Below are positions 8,643-17,277 of a DNA stretch of 64,000 bases, in pieces (within the stretch, counting starts at the first letter, position 1; each line of letters begins with the position of its first letter). The position numbers and the translations under genes were made by a program. The notes under the pieces were generated by a model, which was not told the DNA's origin, searched no databases, and saw nothing but the letters and a program-made list of their open reading frames with translations. Origin of the DNA: Gammaproteobacteria bacterium MFB021 (GTDB lineage: Bacteria; Pseudomonadota; Gammaproteobacteria; Pseudomonadales; Halomonadaceae); contig JNVT01000092.1 of the NCBI GenBank assembly GCA_000737985.1, positions 23,257 through 87,256 of the forward strand. The letters are read 5' to 3'.

Positions 8643-8838
8643 CGGATGGTTATGGTGCGCTGCTCGATGTGGCGGCCGCTAGAGTCTGGCATGGTTTGGT
8701 CGGATCGAGCGGGCTGGAAAGAGCTTTAGGCAATGATGTGAGAGCGGGAGCCATCGTCGGTCAGTGGCGGCATTTCTATCATGCAAGTCGTTTTACGAGT
8801 GCTGTGTTGTTCTCGAATGACTTGTGAGGAGTGCTGCT

Positions 8839-10218
8839 GTGATCGACGTCCTGAACCCCGCCAATGGTCAAACAGTCGGCCAGGCGCCGGCCATGTCCGT
8901 GAGTGAAGTGAACGCCGCGATCGACCGAACCTGCGCCGCCTTTCCCGCCTGGTCACGCAAACTGGCGAAGGCGCGCAGCGATCTGCTGCGGCGCTGGTTC
9001 GAGCGCATCCGCGACGACAAGGCGGCCTTCGCCGAGCTCATCGTCAAGGAGAACGGCAAGTGTCTCGCCGAAGCCTACGGCGAGATCGAGTACGGTCTCG
9101 GTTTCATCGAGTGGTACGCGGAAGAGGCCAAGCGCGTCTACGGCGATACCATCCCCAGCCATGCGCTGGATTCGGCCATCACGGTCGTCAAGGAACCGCT
9201 CGGCCCGACGGCGGCCATCACGCCGTGGAACTTCCCCTTCATGATGATCACGCGCAAGATCGCCACCGCGCTGGCGGCGGGCTGCACCATGATCATCAAG
9301 CCCTCCGAGGAAACCCCGCTGACCGCCTACAAGCTGCTGGAAACGGCGCGGGAAGTCGGTATTCCGGAAGGCGTGTTCGAGATGGTCACCGGAGACCCCA
9401 AGGCGATCGGCGAATGCTTCACCGGCGACACCCGAATCCGCAAGCTTTCGTTCACCGGATCGACGGCAGTGGGGCGTCTGCTCGCCAGTGCCAGCGGGCA
9501 GACGCTGACCCGCATGACACTGGAGCTGGGGGGCAACGCGCCGTTCATCGTCTTCGACGATGCCGACCTCGACGGCGCCGTGGAGGGCGCGGTGAGTGCC
9601 AAGCTGCGCAACTCGGGCCAGGTCTGCATCTCGCCCAATCGCTTCTATGTGCACGCGTCGATTCACGATGCTTTCGTCGAGGCGCTCACCGAACGCGTCT
9701 CGCGAGTCGAGGTCGGCGAGGGTATGCGTGAGGACTTCGTCGTCGGGCCGATGATCAATCGGGCCGGTTTCGACAAGGTGGCGTCGCTGGTGGACCAAGC
9801 TCGCGCGCAGGGCGCTCGTATCGTGCTCGGTGGGCAGGCGCATGCGAAGGGTGGGTTGTTCTACGAGCCGACCATCGTCGCTGGGCTCGATGACGATGCC
9901 GAGATGGCGCGGACCGAGATCTTCGGCCCGGTGTTCGCCGTCTATCGCTTCGAGACCGAGGAGGAGGTCACCGCACGCGCCAACGCCACCGAATATGGCT
10001 TGGTCGCCTACGCCTACACTCGCGACCTGGGCCGGTCTTTGCGCCTGTCCCGAGCGCTCGAGGCGGGGATGGTCATCCTCAACAGCGGTTCGGTGGGGAC
10101 GGCGTCGGTCCCGTTCGGCGGCGTCAAGCAGTCCGGCTACGGTCGTGAGGGCAGCTACTACGGTATCGAGGAGTACGTCGACGTGAAGTATGTGCTGATG
10201 AGCGGGCTGGGCCGGTGA
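8839..10218 (+). CDS. NAD(P)-dependent aldehyde dehydrogenase, succinate-semialdehyde type
   Basis: It oxidises an aldehyde, most likely succinate semialdehyde or a similar omega-acid aldehyde, to the acid. The product has 459 residues. The cofactor and catalytic motifs are ITPWNFPFMMI, KPSEETPL, FTGSTAVG, LELGGNAPF (general-base Glu) and GQVCISPNRF (nucleophile Cys). The GTG at 8839 is taken as start because GAGGAG ends 7 bases before it; an in-frame GTG at 8824 overlaps that ribosome site. Divergent from the AraC regulator, which probably activates it. The exact substrate is not fixed by sequence. Confidence 0.88.
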   Translation: MIDVLNPANGQTVGQAPAMSVSEVNAAIDRTCAAFPAWSRKLAKARSDLLRRWFERIRDDKAAFAELIVKENGKCLAEAYGEIEYGLGFIEWYAEEAKRVYGDTIPSHALDSAITVVKEPLGPTAAITPWNFPFMMITRKIATALAAGCTMIIKPSEETPLTAYKLLETAREVGIPEGVFEMVTGDPKAIGECFTGDTRIRKLSFTGSTAVGRLLASASGQTLTRMTLELGGNAPFIVFDDADLDGAVEGAVSAKLRNSGQVCISPNRFYVHASIHDAFVEALTERVSRVEVGEGMREDFVVGPMINRAGFDKVASLVDQARAQGARIVLGGQAHAKGGLFYEPTIVAGLDDDAEMARTEIFGPVFAVYRFETEEEVTARANATEYGLVAYAYTRDLGRSLRLSRALEAGMVILNSGSVGTASVPFGGVKQSGYGREGSYYGIEEYVDVKYVLMSGLGR

Positions 10219-10227
10219 CTCGCCCTG

Positions 10228-10277
10228 CTCACCAGACGCTCATCAGACGATCTTCAGACACGATCTCCAGATGCTCA
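10228..10277. repeat. Degenerate short direct repeats downstream of the aldehyde dehydrogenase
   Basis: The run CTCACCAGACG, CTCATCAGACGAT, CTTCAGACACGAT, CTCCAGATG repeats a C(A/T)CAGA core every 11-13 bases. It is too irregular for a certain call, but similar to other short tandem arrays in this window. Confidence 0.35.
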
Positions 10278-10330
10278 CCCTGACGCCAGAGCCTGCTGGT
10301 AGCTAATCAACAGGCCCGGAGAGACACAAG

Positions 10331-10488
10331 GTTCTGTACGAAAAGTCAGCGAGCGAAGGCAAGACAAGGCAAAAATCGGCGAAAACGCGGAGTTCACGGG
10401 GTGTAAATGAGCATTTTTGACCGGGCTGGCGCTCCAGCCGATTTTTAACGCCGTATTGCCGAGCGCAGGTAGTTTTCGTACAAAGCCT
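10331..10488. mobile_element. MITE-like palindromic element, about 158 bp
   Basis: TGTACGAAAA (10335-10344) is perfectly inverted as TTTTCGTACA (10473-10482), and the match extends outward (GGTTC/GGCTT). A second inner pair, AAAAATCGGC (about 10371-10380) and GCCGATTTTT (about 10437-10446), makes most of the element self-complementary. A short GGCTGG-CGCT-CCAGCC hairpin sits inside. It has no transposase. It separates the convergent aldehyde dehydrogenase and LysR genes, and its right end abuts the TAG stop (10487-10489) of the LysR gene. This fits a miniature inverted-repeat element or a REP-type intergenic repeat. No second copy was seen in this window. Confidence 0.6.
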
Positions 10489-11401
10489 AGTCGCGCTCGG
10501 TGTCGCCCCGAAGCACGGGCAGCGCCCGTAGTCGCGGCACCGCGAAGTCGAGAAAGGCGCGCACCTTGGCCGCCGCCCGGCGCCCTTCGACATGAACCAG
10601 ATGCACCGGCAGCGGAGCGGGTTCATGGTCTTGCAGCACGCGCACCAGTTGCCCGGAGTCGAGGTCCGGCCCCACCTGATAAGAGAGTACCCGGCACAGC
10701 CCCCAGCCCAGCCTGGCGACATCGATGGCCGCCGCCACGCTGCTCACCGTGAGTCGCGCGTTCACGCTGACACGCTGCGGTGCCGCCGCGCCGAGCTGCC
10801 ACTCCCGCGCTGCGGCGCCGCCCGCCAGGGCGACGAGGTGATGCCGGGCGAGATCGTCCGGCGTGCGCGGATGCCCCCAGCGGGCGAGGTAATCCGGCGA
10901 GGCGCAGATGACGCGACGCACCTGACCGATACGCACGGCGGTGAGCTCGGAGTCGGGCAGATGACCGATACGCACGGCGATATCGAAGCCCTCCTCGACC
11001 AGATTGACGATGCGATCGAGCATCACCACGTCCGCGCGGACCTGTGAGAAGTGATCGAGGAAATCCGTGAGCAGCGGGGTGACGTGAAGGCGGCCGAACT
11101 CCTGCGGGCAGGTGATCCGCAGCTGACCCACCGGGGTGTTGGCTGCCCCCGAGGCGGCATCGTCGGCAGCCTGCAGCTGGGCGAGGACCTCGCGCACCTC
11201 CCCGAGGTAGGCCCGGCCCGCCTCGGTCAAGCGCACACGGCGGGTCGAGCGGGTGAACAGGCGGGCGCCCAGATGGGCTTCTAGCGTATTGATGGCGCGG
11301 GTCGCGGAGGGCGCGCTGAGCCCGCTGGCGCGCGCCCCCTGGGCGAAACTTTCCGCCTCGGCGATGGCGACGAAAACGCTCAGGGCCTGTAGGCGATCCA
11401 T
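10487..11401 (-). CDS. LysR-type transcriptional regulator
   Basis: A 304-residue LTTR with an HTH at residues 1-60 (MDRLQALSVFVAIAEAESFA, then RASGLSAPSATRAINTLE) and an effector domain from about residue 90 (GQLRITCPQEFGRLHVTPLL). It is divergent from the glutathione-transferase/flavoprotein pair at 11628-13956 and is the likely regulator of it. The C-terminus ends ...RGDTERD at a TAG that coincides with the edge of the MITE-like element, so the stop codon may have been supplied or moved by that insertion. Confidence 0.9.
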   Translation of the reverse strand: MDRLQALSVFVAIAEAESFAQGARASGLSAPSATRAINTLEAHLGARLFTRSTRRVRLTEAGRAYLGEVREVLAQLQAADDAASGAANTPVGQLRITCPQEFGRLHVTPLLTDFLDHFSQVRADVVMLDRIVNLVEEGFDIAVRIGHLPDSELTAVRIGQVRRVICASPDYLARWGHPRTPDDLARHHLVALAGGAAAREWQLGAAAPQRVSVNARLTVSSVAAAIDVARLGWGLCRVLSYQVGPDLDSGQLVRVLQDHEPAPLPVHLVHVEGRRAAAKVRAFLDFAVPRLRALPVLRGDTERD

Positions 11402-11550
11402 GGCGGTGGCGGGGCTCCCGGTGTCGATGGCGTTTCAGCATTCATCTTGGCATTTCAAAATACAAAATGGTCCCTTTCAGAATAGACCCATTCTTTCATT
11501 AAACGATGGCGAATAGTGTGGGCATCAGGACGCGCCGCGCGGCTGTCACT

Positions 11551-11588
11551 GACTCATGCCGTCCATGAGTCGTGCCGTTCATGAGTCG
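11551..11588. promoter_or_regulatory. Inverted plus direct repeat upstream of the GST gene (candidate LysR operator)
   Basis: GACTCATG (11551-11558) and CATGAGTC (11564-11571) form a perfect 8-base inverted repeat around CCGTC, and CATGAGTC returns at 11580-11587. Seen as a direct repeat, TGCCGTCCATGAGTCG (11557-11572) and TGCCGTTCATGAGTCG (11573-11588) differ at one of 16 bases. The site lies 40-77 bases before the GST start, in the spacer shared with the LysR gene. Confidence 0.45.
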
Positions 11589-11627
11589 TAACACGCCGAT
11601 CCGTGCCAACACTGAAGGAGTCTGGTC

Positions 11628-12269
11628 ATGGCGAATGCCAACGCCCTTAGCGACGCCCCCATCAAGCTCTACCGCAACCCCAAGTCGGGCCACTGCCACC
11701 GTGTCGAACTGATGCTGGCGCTACTGGATATCCCTTATGAGAACGTCGATCTCGATATGGCCAACGGCGCCCACCGCGAGCCCGGCTATCTGAAGATCAG
11801 CCCGCTGGGGCAGGTGCCGGCGATCGATGACAACGGCATCACGCTTTCGGATTCCAATGCGATCCTCGTCTATCTGGTCGAGCGCTATGGGGATGCTGCC
11901 CGCTGGATCGGCAGCACGCCGCTGGAGAAGGCCCGGGTGCAGCGCTGGCTCTCCATCGCCGCCGGCGAGATCGCCCACGGCCCTTGCGCTGCGCGGCTGG
12001 TCACGGTGTTCGGCGCGCCGCTAAATCATGACGCCGCCAAGGCGAGTTCGCACACCCTGCTCAAGATGATGAACGCCCATCTCGCTGGCCGTGCGTGGCT
12101 GGCGAGCGATCATCCGACGCTGGCCGACATCGCCGGCTACAGCTACATCGCCCATGCGCCGGAGGGCGGTGTGAGTCTCGATCCTTATCCGCAGGTGCGC
12201 GCCTGGCTGGGGCGCATCGAGGCGCTGCCGCGTTTCGTCGCCATGGCGTCCTCGCCGCGGTTGGCCTGA
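11628..12269 (+). CDS. Glutathione S-transferase family protein
   Basis: This is a cytosolic GST of 213 residues. The N-terminal thioredoxin-like domain (residues 10-90) includes the NPKSGHCHRVELML start, the cis-Pro turn in LGQVPAIDD, and the glutathione gamma-Glu binding LSDSNAILVYL motif. The all-helical C-terminal domain carries the LADIAGYSYIAHA signature. AAGGAG precedes the ATG at 11628. It is followed after 28 bases by the flavoprotein fusion, so both form an operon under the divergent LysR gene. Role is probably detoxification of an electrophile; the substrate is unknown. Confidence 0.9.
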   Translation: MANANALSDAPIKLYRNPKSGHCHRVELMLALLDIPYENVDLDMANGAHREPGYLKISPLGQVPAIDDNGITLSDSNAILVYLVERYGDAARWIGSTPLEKARVQRWLSIAAGEIAHGPCAARLVTVFGAPLNHDAAKASSHTLLKMMNAHLAGRAWLASDHPTLADIAGYSYIAHAPEGGVSLDPYPQVRAWLGRIEALPRFVAMASSPRLA

Positions 12270-12297
12270 ACCGGAGAATTGCCTACGGAGGTCGGTC

Positions 12298-13956
12298 ATG
12301 ACACGCGAGACGACGCCCTTCCATGCGGGTGAGCTAGAGGCGCAGCGCCGCGCCGGCGTGGCGCCATCCGGTCGCTTCATCCGCGATTACATGCCCGAGC
12401 AGCATCGCGAGTTCTTCGCCCAGTTGCCGTTCATTGTCCTCGCCGCCGGTGATGCCCAGGGCCGGCCCTGGGTCACGCTGCTCGCGGGAGAGCCGGGGTT
12501 CATCGACACACCCGATGCACGAACGCTGAGCGTGGCGGCGGCGCCGGGGCGCGAGGATCCACTGGCGACGGCGCTGGAGGAGGGCGGCGAAGTCGGCCTG
12601 TTGGGGATCGAGCTGGCGACGCGGCGCCGCAACCGGCTCAACGGGGTGGTCCGCGCGGCCCAGAGGGGACTGGTCGTTGCGGTGCAGCAGAGCTTCGGCA
12701 ACTGCCCGCAGTACATCCGCGAGCGGGCGTGGCATCGCGTCGAGCCCACATCAGCGCCCGCTGCCACTGTCTCGTCGCGGCTGGATGCCGGCCAGCGCGC
12801 GCAAATCAGCGCCGCGGACACCTTCTTTATCGGCTCCGTTTCCGGCGCCGCCGCCCCCGACTCGGCCCAAGATTCAGTCAGGGAGCCGCGTACGAAGCGC
12901 GGTTACGACGCCTCCCACCGTGGCGGCGAGCCGGGATTCGTCCAGGTCACTGGGGCCGGCACGCTGCGCTTCCCGGACTATCCGGGCAACAACTTCTTCA
13001 ACACCCTTGGCAACCTGATTCAGAACCCGCGCGTGGGTCTGCTGTTCGTCGATTTCGAGACCGGCGGCCTGCTGCAGATCAGCGGGCGTGCCCGCATCGA
13101 GTGGCAGCCGGAGCAAAGCGAGGATCCGAGCGCCCAGCGCTGGGTCGAGGTCAGCATCGAGCGAGTGGTCGAGCGCCCCGAAGCGCTGGCCCTGCGCTGG
13201 CAGCGAGAGACGCCGGCGCTGCGACTCGAAGTGATCGAAAAGCGCCGGGAGAGCGACCTGGTCACGTCCTTTCGGCTGGCCAGCGCCGACGGCAGCGCGC
13301 TGCCCCCGTTCCGGTCCGGGCAGCACCTGCCGCTCGAACTCTCGATGCCGGGGCAGACGGAACGGGTTCGGCGCAGCTATTCGCTCTCGGGGTCGCTGGG
13401 TGATGAGACCTACCGCATCAGCGTCAAGCGCGAGGCGCATGGGGTCGCGTCACGCTTTCTGCATGACCGGGTCGCGGCCGGCGACTGTCTTACTGCCCAC
13501 GCCCCCGCTGGTGACTTCGTGTTGCCCGCCGGGCAGGGGCCGCTGGTGCTGATCAGTGCCGGTGTGGGTATCACGCCGATGCTGGCGATGCTGCACGCGG
13601 CGGTGGCGGAGGGCGCGCGCGATGTCTGGTTCGTGCACGCCACCCGCAACGGTGACGCCCATGCCTTCCGGGCGGAGGTCGAGGCCGCGATTCGAGCCAG
13701 CGCACGTTCGGCCGCCCGCCGGGTCGAGCGCCGCGTCTTCTATAGCGCCCCGCGGGCAGACGATACCCTCGGCCAGGATTATGACGCCGAAGGCCGGCTC
13801 ACCGCCGCGGACCTGCTGGCGCTGAAGGCCGGGAAGGATGCCCACTATCTGCTCTGCGGGCCCGTCGGGTTTCTCGCCGACCTCAGCGCTGGTCTGGAAG
13901 CGCACGGCGTGGCGGCAGACCGCATCGCCTTCGAGACCTTTGGTCCAGCGGGGTGA
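12298..13956 (+). CDS. Pyridoxamine-oxidase-like FMN domain fused to a ferredoxin-NADP reductase module
   Basis: Two redox modules are in one 552-residue chain. Residues 1-300 resemble the pyridoxamine 5'-phosphate oxidase-like split barrel (RFIRDYMPEQHREFFAQLPF, then FPDYPGNNFFNTLGNL). Residues 305-552 are a flavohaemoprotein-type reductase with the FAD motif RRSYSLSG, the NAD(P) motif LISAGVGITPMLAML, and the terminal FETFGP. It ends there, without the C-terminal 2Fe-2S ferredoxin domain found in longer relatives. It probably passes electrons from NAD(P)H via FAD to FMN and an unknown acceptor. GGAGG precedes the ATG, and it is co-transcribed with the GST upstream. Confidence 0.85.
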   Translation: MTRETTPFHAGELEAQRRAGVAPSGRFIRDYMPEQHREFFAQLPFIVLAAGDAQGRPWVTLLAGEPGFIDTPDARTLSVAAAPGREDPLATALEEGGEVGLLGIELATRRRNRLNGVVRAAQRGLVVAVQQSFGNCPQYIRERAWHRVEPTSAPAATVSSRLDAGQRAQISAADTFFIGSVSGAAAPDSAQDSVREPRTKRGYDASHRGGEPGFVQVTGAGTLRFPDYPGNNFFNTLGNLIQNPRVGLLFVDFETGGLLQISGRARIEWQPEQSEDPSAQRWVEVSIERVVERPEALALRWQRETPALRLEVIEKRRESDLVTSFRLASADGSALPPFRSGQHLPLELSMPGQTERVRRSYSLSGSLGDETYRISVKREAHGVASRFLHDRVAAGDCLTAHAPAGDFVLPAGQGPLVLISAGVGITPMLAMLHAAVAEGARDVWFVHATRNGDAHAFRAEVEAAIRASARSAARRVERRVFYSAPRADDTLGQDYDAEGRLTAADLLALKAGKDAHYLLCGPVGFLADLSAGLEAHGVAADRIAFETFGPAG

Positions 13957-14120
13957 GGCGAGAGGAGCGACAGCGACTGGTGTCTGCGACTAAAGTCTTG
14001 AATGCCCGGAACGCTTTTCGCCGAGGGGAGTTGGTACGCTAGCCGCTGCTTCTATCTTCCCTGGCTGTCTGCGGTCAGTTCCTTTTCCACCGCTTGCTAG
14101 CCGAGCTTCAAGGCGAACTC

Positions 14121-15317
14121 ATGATCATCTCAGGCCCTACCGATTACCGCCGAGCCGCCAAGCGGCGTATTCCCCGCTTTCTGTTCGATTATCTCGATGG
14201 CGGCGCGGTGACCGAAAGCACGATGCGCGGCAACGTCGAGGCCCTGCAGGGCATTCCGCTGCGCCAGCGAGTGCTGCAAGGGGGCGGTGATCCCCGGCTC
14301 GACACCGAGGTGCTGGGCAGCCGCTGGAAACTGCCGGTGGCGCTGGCGCCGGTCGGGGCGACCGGCATGTACGCGCGCCGCGGCGAGGTGCAGGCTGCCA
14401 GAGCCGCCGAGAAGGCCGGTATCCCCTATACGCTGTCGACGGTGTCGGTCTGCTCCATCGAGGAGGTGGCGGCGGGGGCCCGCGGTGAGCTGTGGTCGCA
14501 GCTCTATGTGCTCAAGGATCGCGGCTTCATGCAGAACGCGCTGGAGCGCGCCTGGGCGGCGGGCATGAAGACCCTGGTCTTCACCGTCGACATGCCGCTG
14601 CCGGGTTCGCGCTACCGCGACCGCCACTCCGGCATGTCCGGCCCGCATGCCAAATTGCGCCAGGCCACTCAGGCGCTGACCCACCCCTGGTGGGCGTTCG
14701 ACGTCGCGCTCAAGGGCAAGCCGCTATCGTTCGGCAACATCGAGGCGTATACCGGTCGCCAGATGAGCATGGACGACTACATGGGATTCCTGGCCAAGAA
14801 TTTCGATCCCTCCATCAGTTGGAGCGAGCTGGAGTGGATCCGCGAGAGCTGGAAGGGCAACCTGATCATCAAGGGACTGCTGGACAAGGAGGACGCCCGC
14901 GATGCCGTGCGCATGGGCGCCGATGGCATCATCGTTTCCAACCACGGCGGCCGGCAGCTCGATGGTGCCATCCCTACCGCGCGGGCGTTGCCGCATATCG
15001 CCGAGGCCGTGGGTGACGAGCTCACCGTGCTGGCGGACTCCGGCGTGCGCTCAGGTCTGGATGTGGTCAGGATGCTGGCGCTGGGGGCGAAGGGCGTGCT
15101 GCTCGGCCGCGCCTACGCCTATGCGCTGGCGGCGGCCGGCGAGCGCGGCGTCTCGCATCTGCTGGAGCTGATCGCGGCCGACCTGCGCGTGACCATGACG
15201 CTGATCGGTGCGCAAGCGCCCGCGGATATCAATGCAAGCCACTTGGAGTCGATGGTGAAGTCGCTGGAGAGCGAACACCGCCCGGCGGTGGCGTCACCGG
15301 AAGCCGCCAGGTTCTGA
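14121..15317 (+). CDS. lldD: FMN-dependent L-lactate dehydrogenase
   Basis: It oxidises L-lactate to pyruvate at the membrane, feeding the quinone pool. The 398-residue product is nearly the length of E. coli LldD. It shows the FMN/alpha-hydroxyacid signatures: [15 protein letters not shown] at the start, [12 protein letters not shown], the catalytic His in [12 protein letters not shown], and the phosphate-binding [19 protein letters not shown]. The ATG at 14121 is chosen over an in-frame TTG at 14094 because it matches family N-termini. No lactate permease or LldR regulator adjoins it, so it appears as a single gene. Confidence 0.93.
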   Translation: MIISGPTDYRRAAKRRIPRFLFDYLDGGAVTESTMRGNVEALQGIPLRQRVLQGGGDPRLDTEVLGSRWKLPVALAPVGATGMYARRGEVQAARAAEKAGIPYTLSTVSVCSIEEVAAGARGELWSQLYVLKDRGFMQNALERAWAAGMKTLVFTVDMPLPGSRYRDRHSGMSGPHAKLRQATQALTHPWWAFDVALKGKPLSFGNIEAYTGRQMSMDDYMGFLAKNFDPSISWSELEWIRESWKGNLIIKGLLDKEDARDAVRMGADGIIVSNHGGRQLDGAIPTARALPHIAEAVGDELTVLADSGVRSGLDVVRMLALGAKGVLLGRAYAYALAAAGERGVSHLLELIAADLRVTMTLIGAQAPADINASHLESMVKSLESEHRPAVASPEAARF

Positions 15318-15351
15318 GCCCGGGGCGGCGTCTCGGGTCGTCATGGCTGTC

Positions 15352-15403
15352 ATGGCAGTTATGAATGGCAGTTATGAATGGCAGTTATGAATGGCAGTTA
15401 TGC
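15352..15403. repeat. 13-bp tandem repeat, four units
   Basis: ATGGCAGTTATGA is repeated at 15352, 15365 and 15378, and as ATGGCAGTTATGC at 15391, only the last base differing. It lies between the lldD stop and the mscS-like start. It creates several in-frame ATGs that falsely extend the downstream open frame. Near-identity of the units suggests recent slippage expansion. Confidence 0.9.
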
Positions 15404-15524
15404 ACGAGGTAGGCACGCCAGATACGGATGGTACTGCCCGCTGGCGGGATTGACCCACGTGATGGACGCGCCCCAGGGAAGGCCGGATGATTCGGCGCAC
15501 GATTCACGCAAGCGAGACTCAGGG

Positions 15525-17228
15525 ATGACACGAACGAGCTCATGGCCGCGCTGGTGGCTGGCGGCAGCGATATGGCTGGTCTCCAGCCTGTGCCTGGCAC
15601 AGACGCCGGACGCCGGCGGTGCCCAGGAGTGGTACGCGACCGATGCGCTGAATAGCGGCCTGGGGCCGGCGCCGGACGCCGTCAAGCTGAGAACCCCGCG
15701 GGAGGCGCTGCGTACCTTCCGCGATTTGACCGACCAGGATGATTTCGCGGCGGCGGCGCATATCCTCAACCTCGCCGATCTCTCTCCGGCGGAACAGCGC
15801 GAGCAGGGCGCGGCGCTGGCGCGCGAGCTCGCCGCCATCTTCCAGCGCGGCAAGTCGATCCGCATTTCCCGGCTTCCCGGACGTCAGGATGCCGCCATCG
15901 AGGACCCCTCGGGCAAGAGCCCCCACGCTGGCGAATCGCGTCGCGATATCGAACTGGCCTCGCTCGAGGCCGATGGCGACACCTATGATATCCGGCTGGG
16001 ACGTTATCGCGTCGGCAATGCGGATCCGGTCTGGCTGATCACGCCGGAGAGCGTGGCGGCGATTCCCGCGCTCTATCGCGAATATGGCCCGACGGCGTTC
16101 GAGCGCCACATTCCCGAGCGCTTCAAGACCTCGTTCGGGCCGCTGCGGATCTGGGAGTGGATCGCGATTCCGCTGGTGCTGCTGGCGGTCGCACTGATCG
16201 GCCTGGGTGTCTATCGCCTGATCGAGGTGCTGACGCGCTGGTTGCCCTCCGGTGCGCCGAGCATCTTCGCCAAGCAGATTCGCGGCCCGGTAGCGCTGAT
16301 CGTGATGTCCTTGCTGACCCAGGCGCTGCTCGATTACGTCGTCTCCTTCTCGGCGGTGGCGACGACCACCCTGCGCGTGGTGCTGATCGCCATCCTGGCC
16401 TGGGGGATCGGGGCCGTCGGGCTGCGCCTGGTCGATACCATGATGCTGAAGATGACGCGGCGTCTCGCCGGACAGATCGATGATTCCAAACCCAGGGACG
16501 AACGCAAGCTGCTGACCACGCTCTACGCGGTGCGGCGCATCATCATTCTCATTCTGGTGACGGCGGTATCGATCTATGTTCTGGGGCAGGTTCAGCTGTT
16601 CGAAACCCTGGGGCTCTCGATTCTGGCCTCGGCCAGCGTATTGGCGGTGCTGGTGGGCGTGGCGGGGCAGGCGGTGCTCGGCAACATCCTGTCATCGTTT
16701 CAGCTCTCGCTGGCCAAGCCGATCCGAGTCGGCGATCTGGTGATGTTCGAAGGGCAGTGGGCCTATGTCGAAGGGATCTTCTACACGCATATCCGGCTGC
16801 GGCTATGGAACGAGCGACGCCTGATCGTGCCGGTCACCTACTTCGCCTCGAAGGCGTTCGAGAACCTCTCCTCCAAGAGCACGAAGGAGTACCGCAGCCT
16901 CGTGCTGACGCTGCACCTGAGCGCCGACATCGCGATCCTGCGCGAGAAATTTCTCGCCTTCGCCAAGGCCGAGGAGAACGTGATCGAGCATCACAAGCTG
17001 CTGTGCTGCGTGACCGACCAGACCGGCCCGGCACAGACCGTGACCTGCTATCTGATGACGGTCGATCCGCTATCCGGATGGACCGCCGAGGTCAGCATCC
17101 GCGAGAAGCTGCTGGCGTTCATTCGCGACGAGCATCCCGAGTGGTGGCCCCGGGACGTGGTGGTGCTCAGCCATCGCGATATCGCCCGAGGGCACACCTC
17201 GGGCGAGGCTGGCGAGCTGGCGCCATGA
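15525..17228 (+). CDS. MscS-family mechanosensitive ion channel
   Basis: A 567-residue inner-membrane channel that likely opens under membrane tension and releases solutes on osmotic downshift, a useful trait for a salt-tolerant cell. It begins with a signal peptide (TSSWPRWWLAAAIWLVSSLCLA), then a periplasmic domain of about 190 residues. Several membrane helices follow (IWEWIAIPLVLLAVALIGLG; ALIVMSLLTQALLDY). The MscS core has the pore-lining VLVGVAGQAVLGNILSSFQ and the beta domain PIRVGDLVMFEGQWAYVEGI. The ATG at 15525 precedes the signal peptide; upstream ATGs come from the tandem repeat. Confidence 0.9.
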   Translation: MTRTSSWPRWWLAAAIWLVSSLCLAQTPDAGGAQEWYATDALNSGLGPAPDAVKLRTPREALRTFRDLTDQDDFAAAAHILNLADLSPAEQREQGAALARELAAIFQRGKSIRISRLPGRQDAAIEDPSGKSPHAGESRRDIELASLEADGDTYDIRLGRYRVGNADPVWLITPESVAAIPALYREYGPTAFERHIPERFKTSFGPLRIWEWIAIPLVLLAVALIGLGVYRLIEVLTRWLPSGAPSIFAKQIRGPVALIVMSLLTQALLDYVVSFSAVATTTLRVVLIAILAWGIGAVGLRLVDTMMLKMTRRLAGQIDDSKPRDERKLLTTLYAVRRIIILILVTAVSIYVLGQVQLFETLGLSILASASVLAVLVGVAGQAVLGNILSSFQLSLAKPIRVGDLVMFEGQWAYVEGIFYTHIRLRLWNERRLIVPVTYFASKAFENLSSKSTKEYRSLVLTLHLSADIAILREKFLAFAKAEENVIEHHKLLCCVTDQTGPAQTVTCYLMTVDPLSGWTAEVSIREKLLAFIRDEHPEWWPRDVVVLSHRDIARGHTSGEAGELAP

Positions 17229-17230
17229 GA

Positions 17231-17273
17231 CGCCCGGGCTCGCCGTGCCGTTGCTTGGCCCTGAGCCTGGGCG
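17231..17273. terminator. Inverted repeat between convergent genes
   Basis: CGCCCGGGCTC (17231-17241) pairs with GAGCCTGGGCG (17263-17273) at 10 of 11 positions across a 21-base loop. It lies in the 49-base gap between the stops of the MscS gene (+) and the lipoprotein gene (-), so it may terminate both. No long T-run follows. Confidence 0.4.
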
Positions 17274-17277
17274 GGTA

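Noticed and set aside
10303..10722. 139-codon minus-strand frame across the MITE-like element
   Set aside because: It only reads through the repeat and out-of-frame LysR sequence; translations of such intergenic repeats are common false ORFs.
15378..15524. N-terminal extension of the MscS-like protein from the repeat ATGs
   Set aside because: The ATGs come from the 13-bp tandem repeat; the signal peptide begins at the ATG at 15525.
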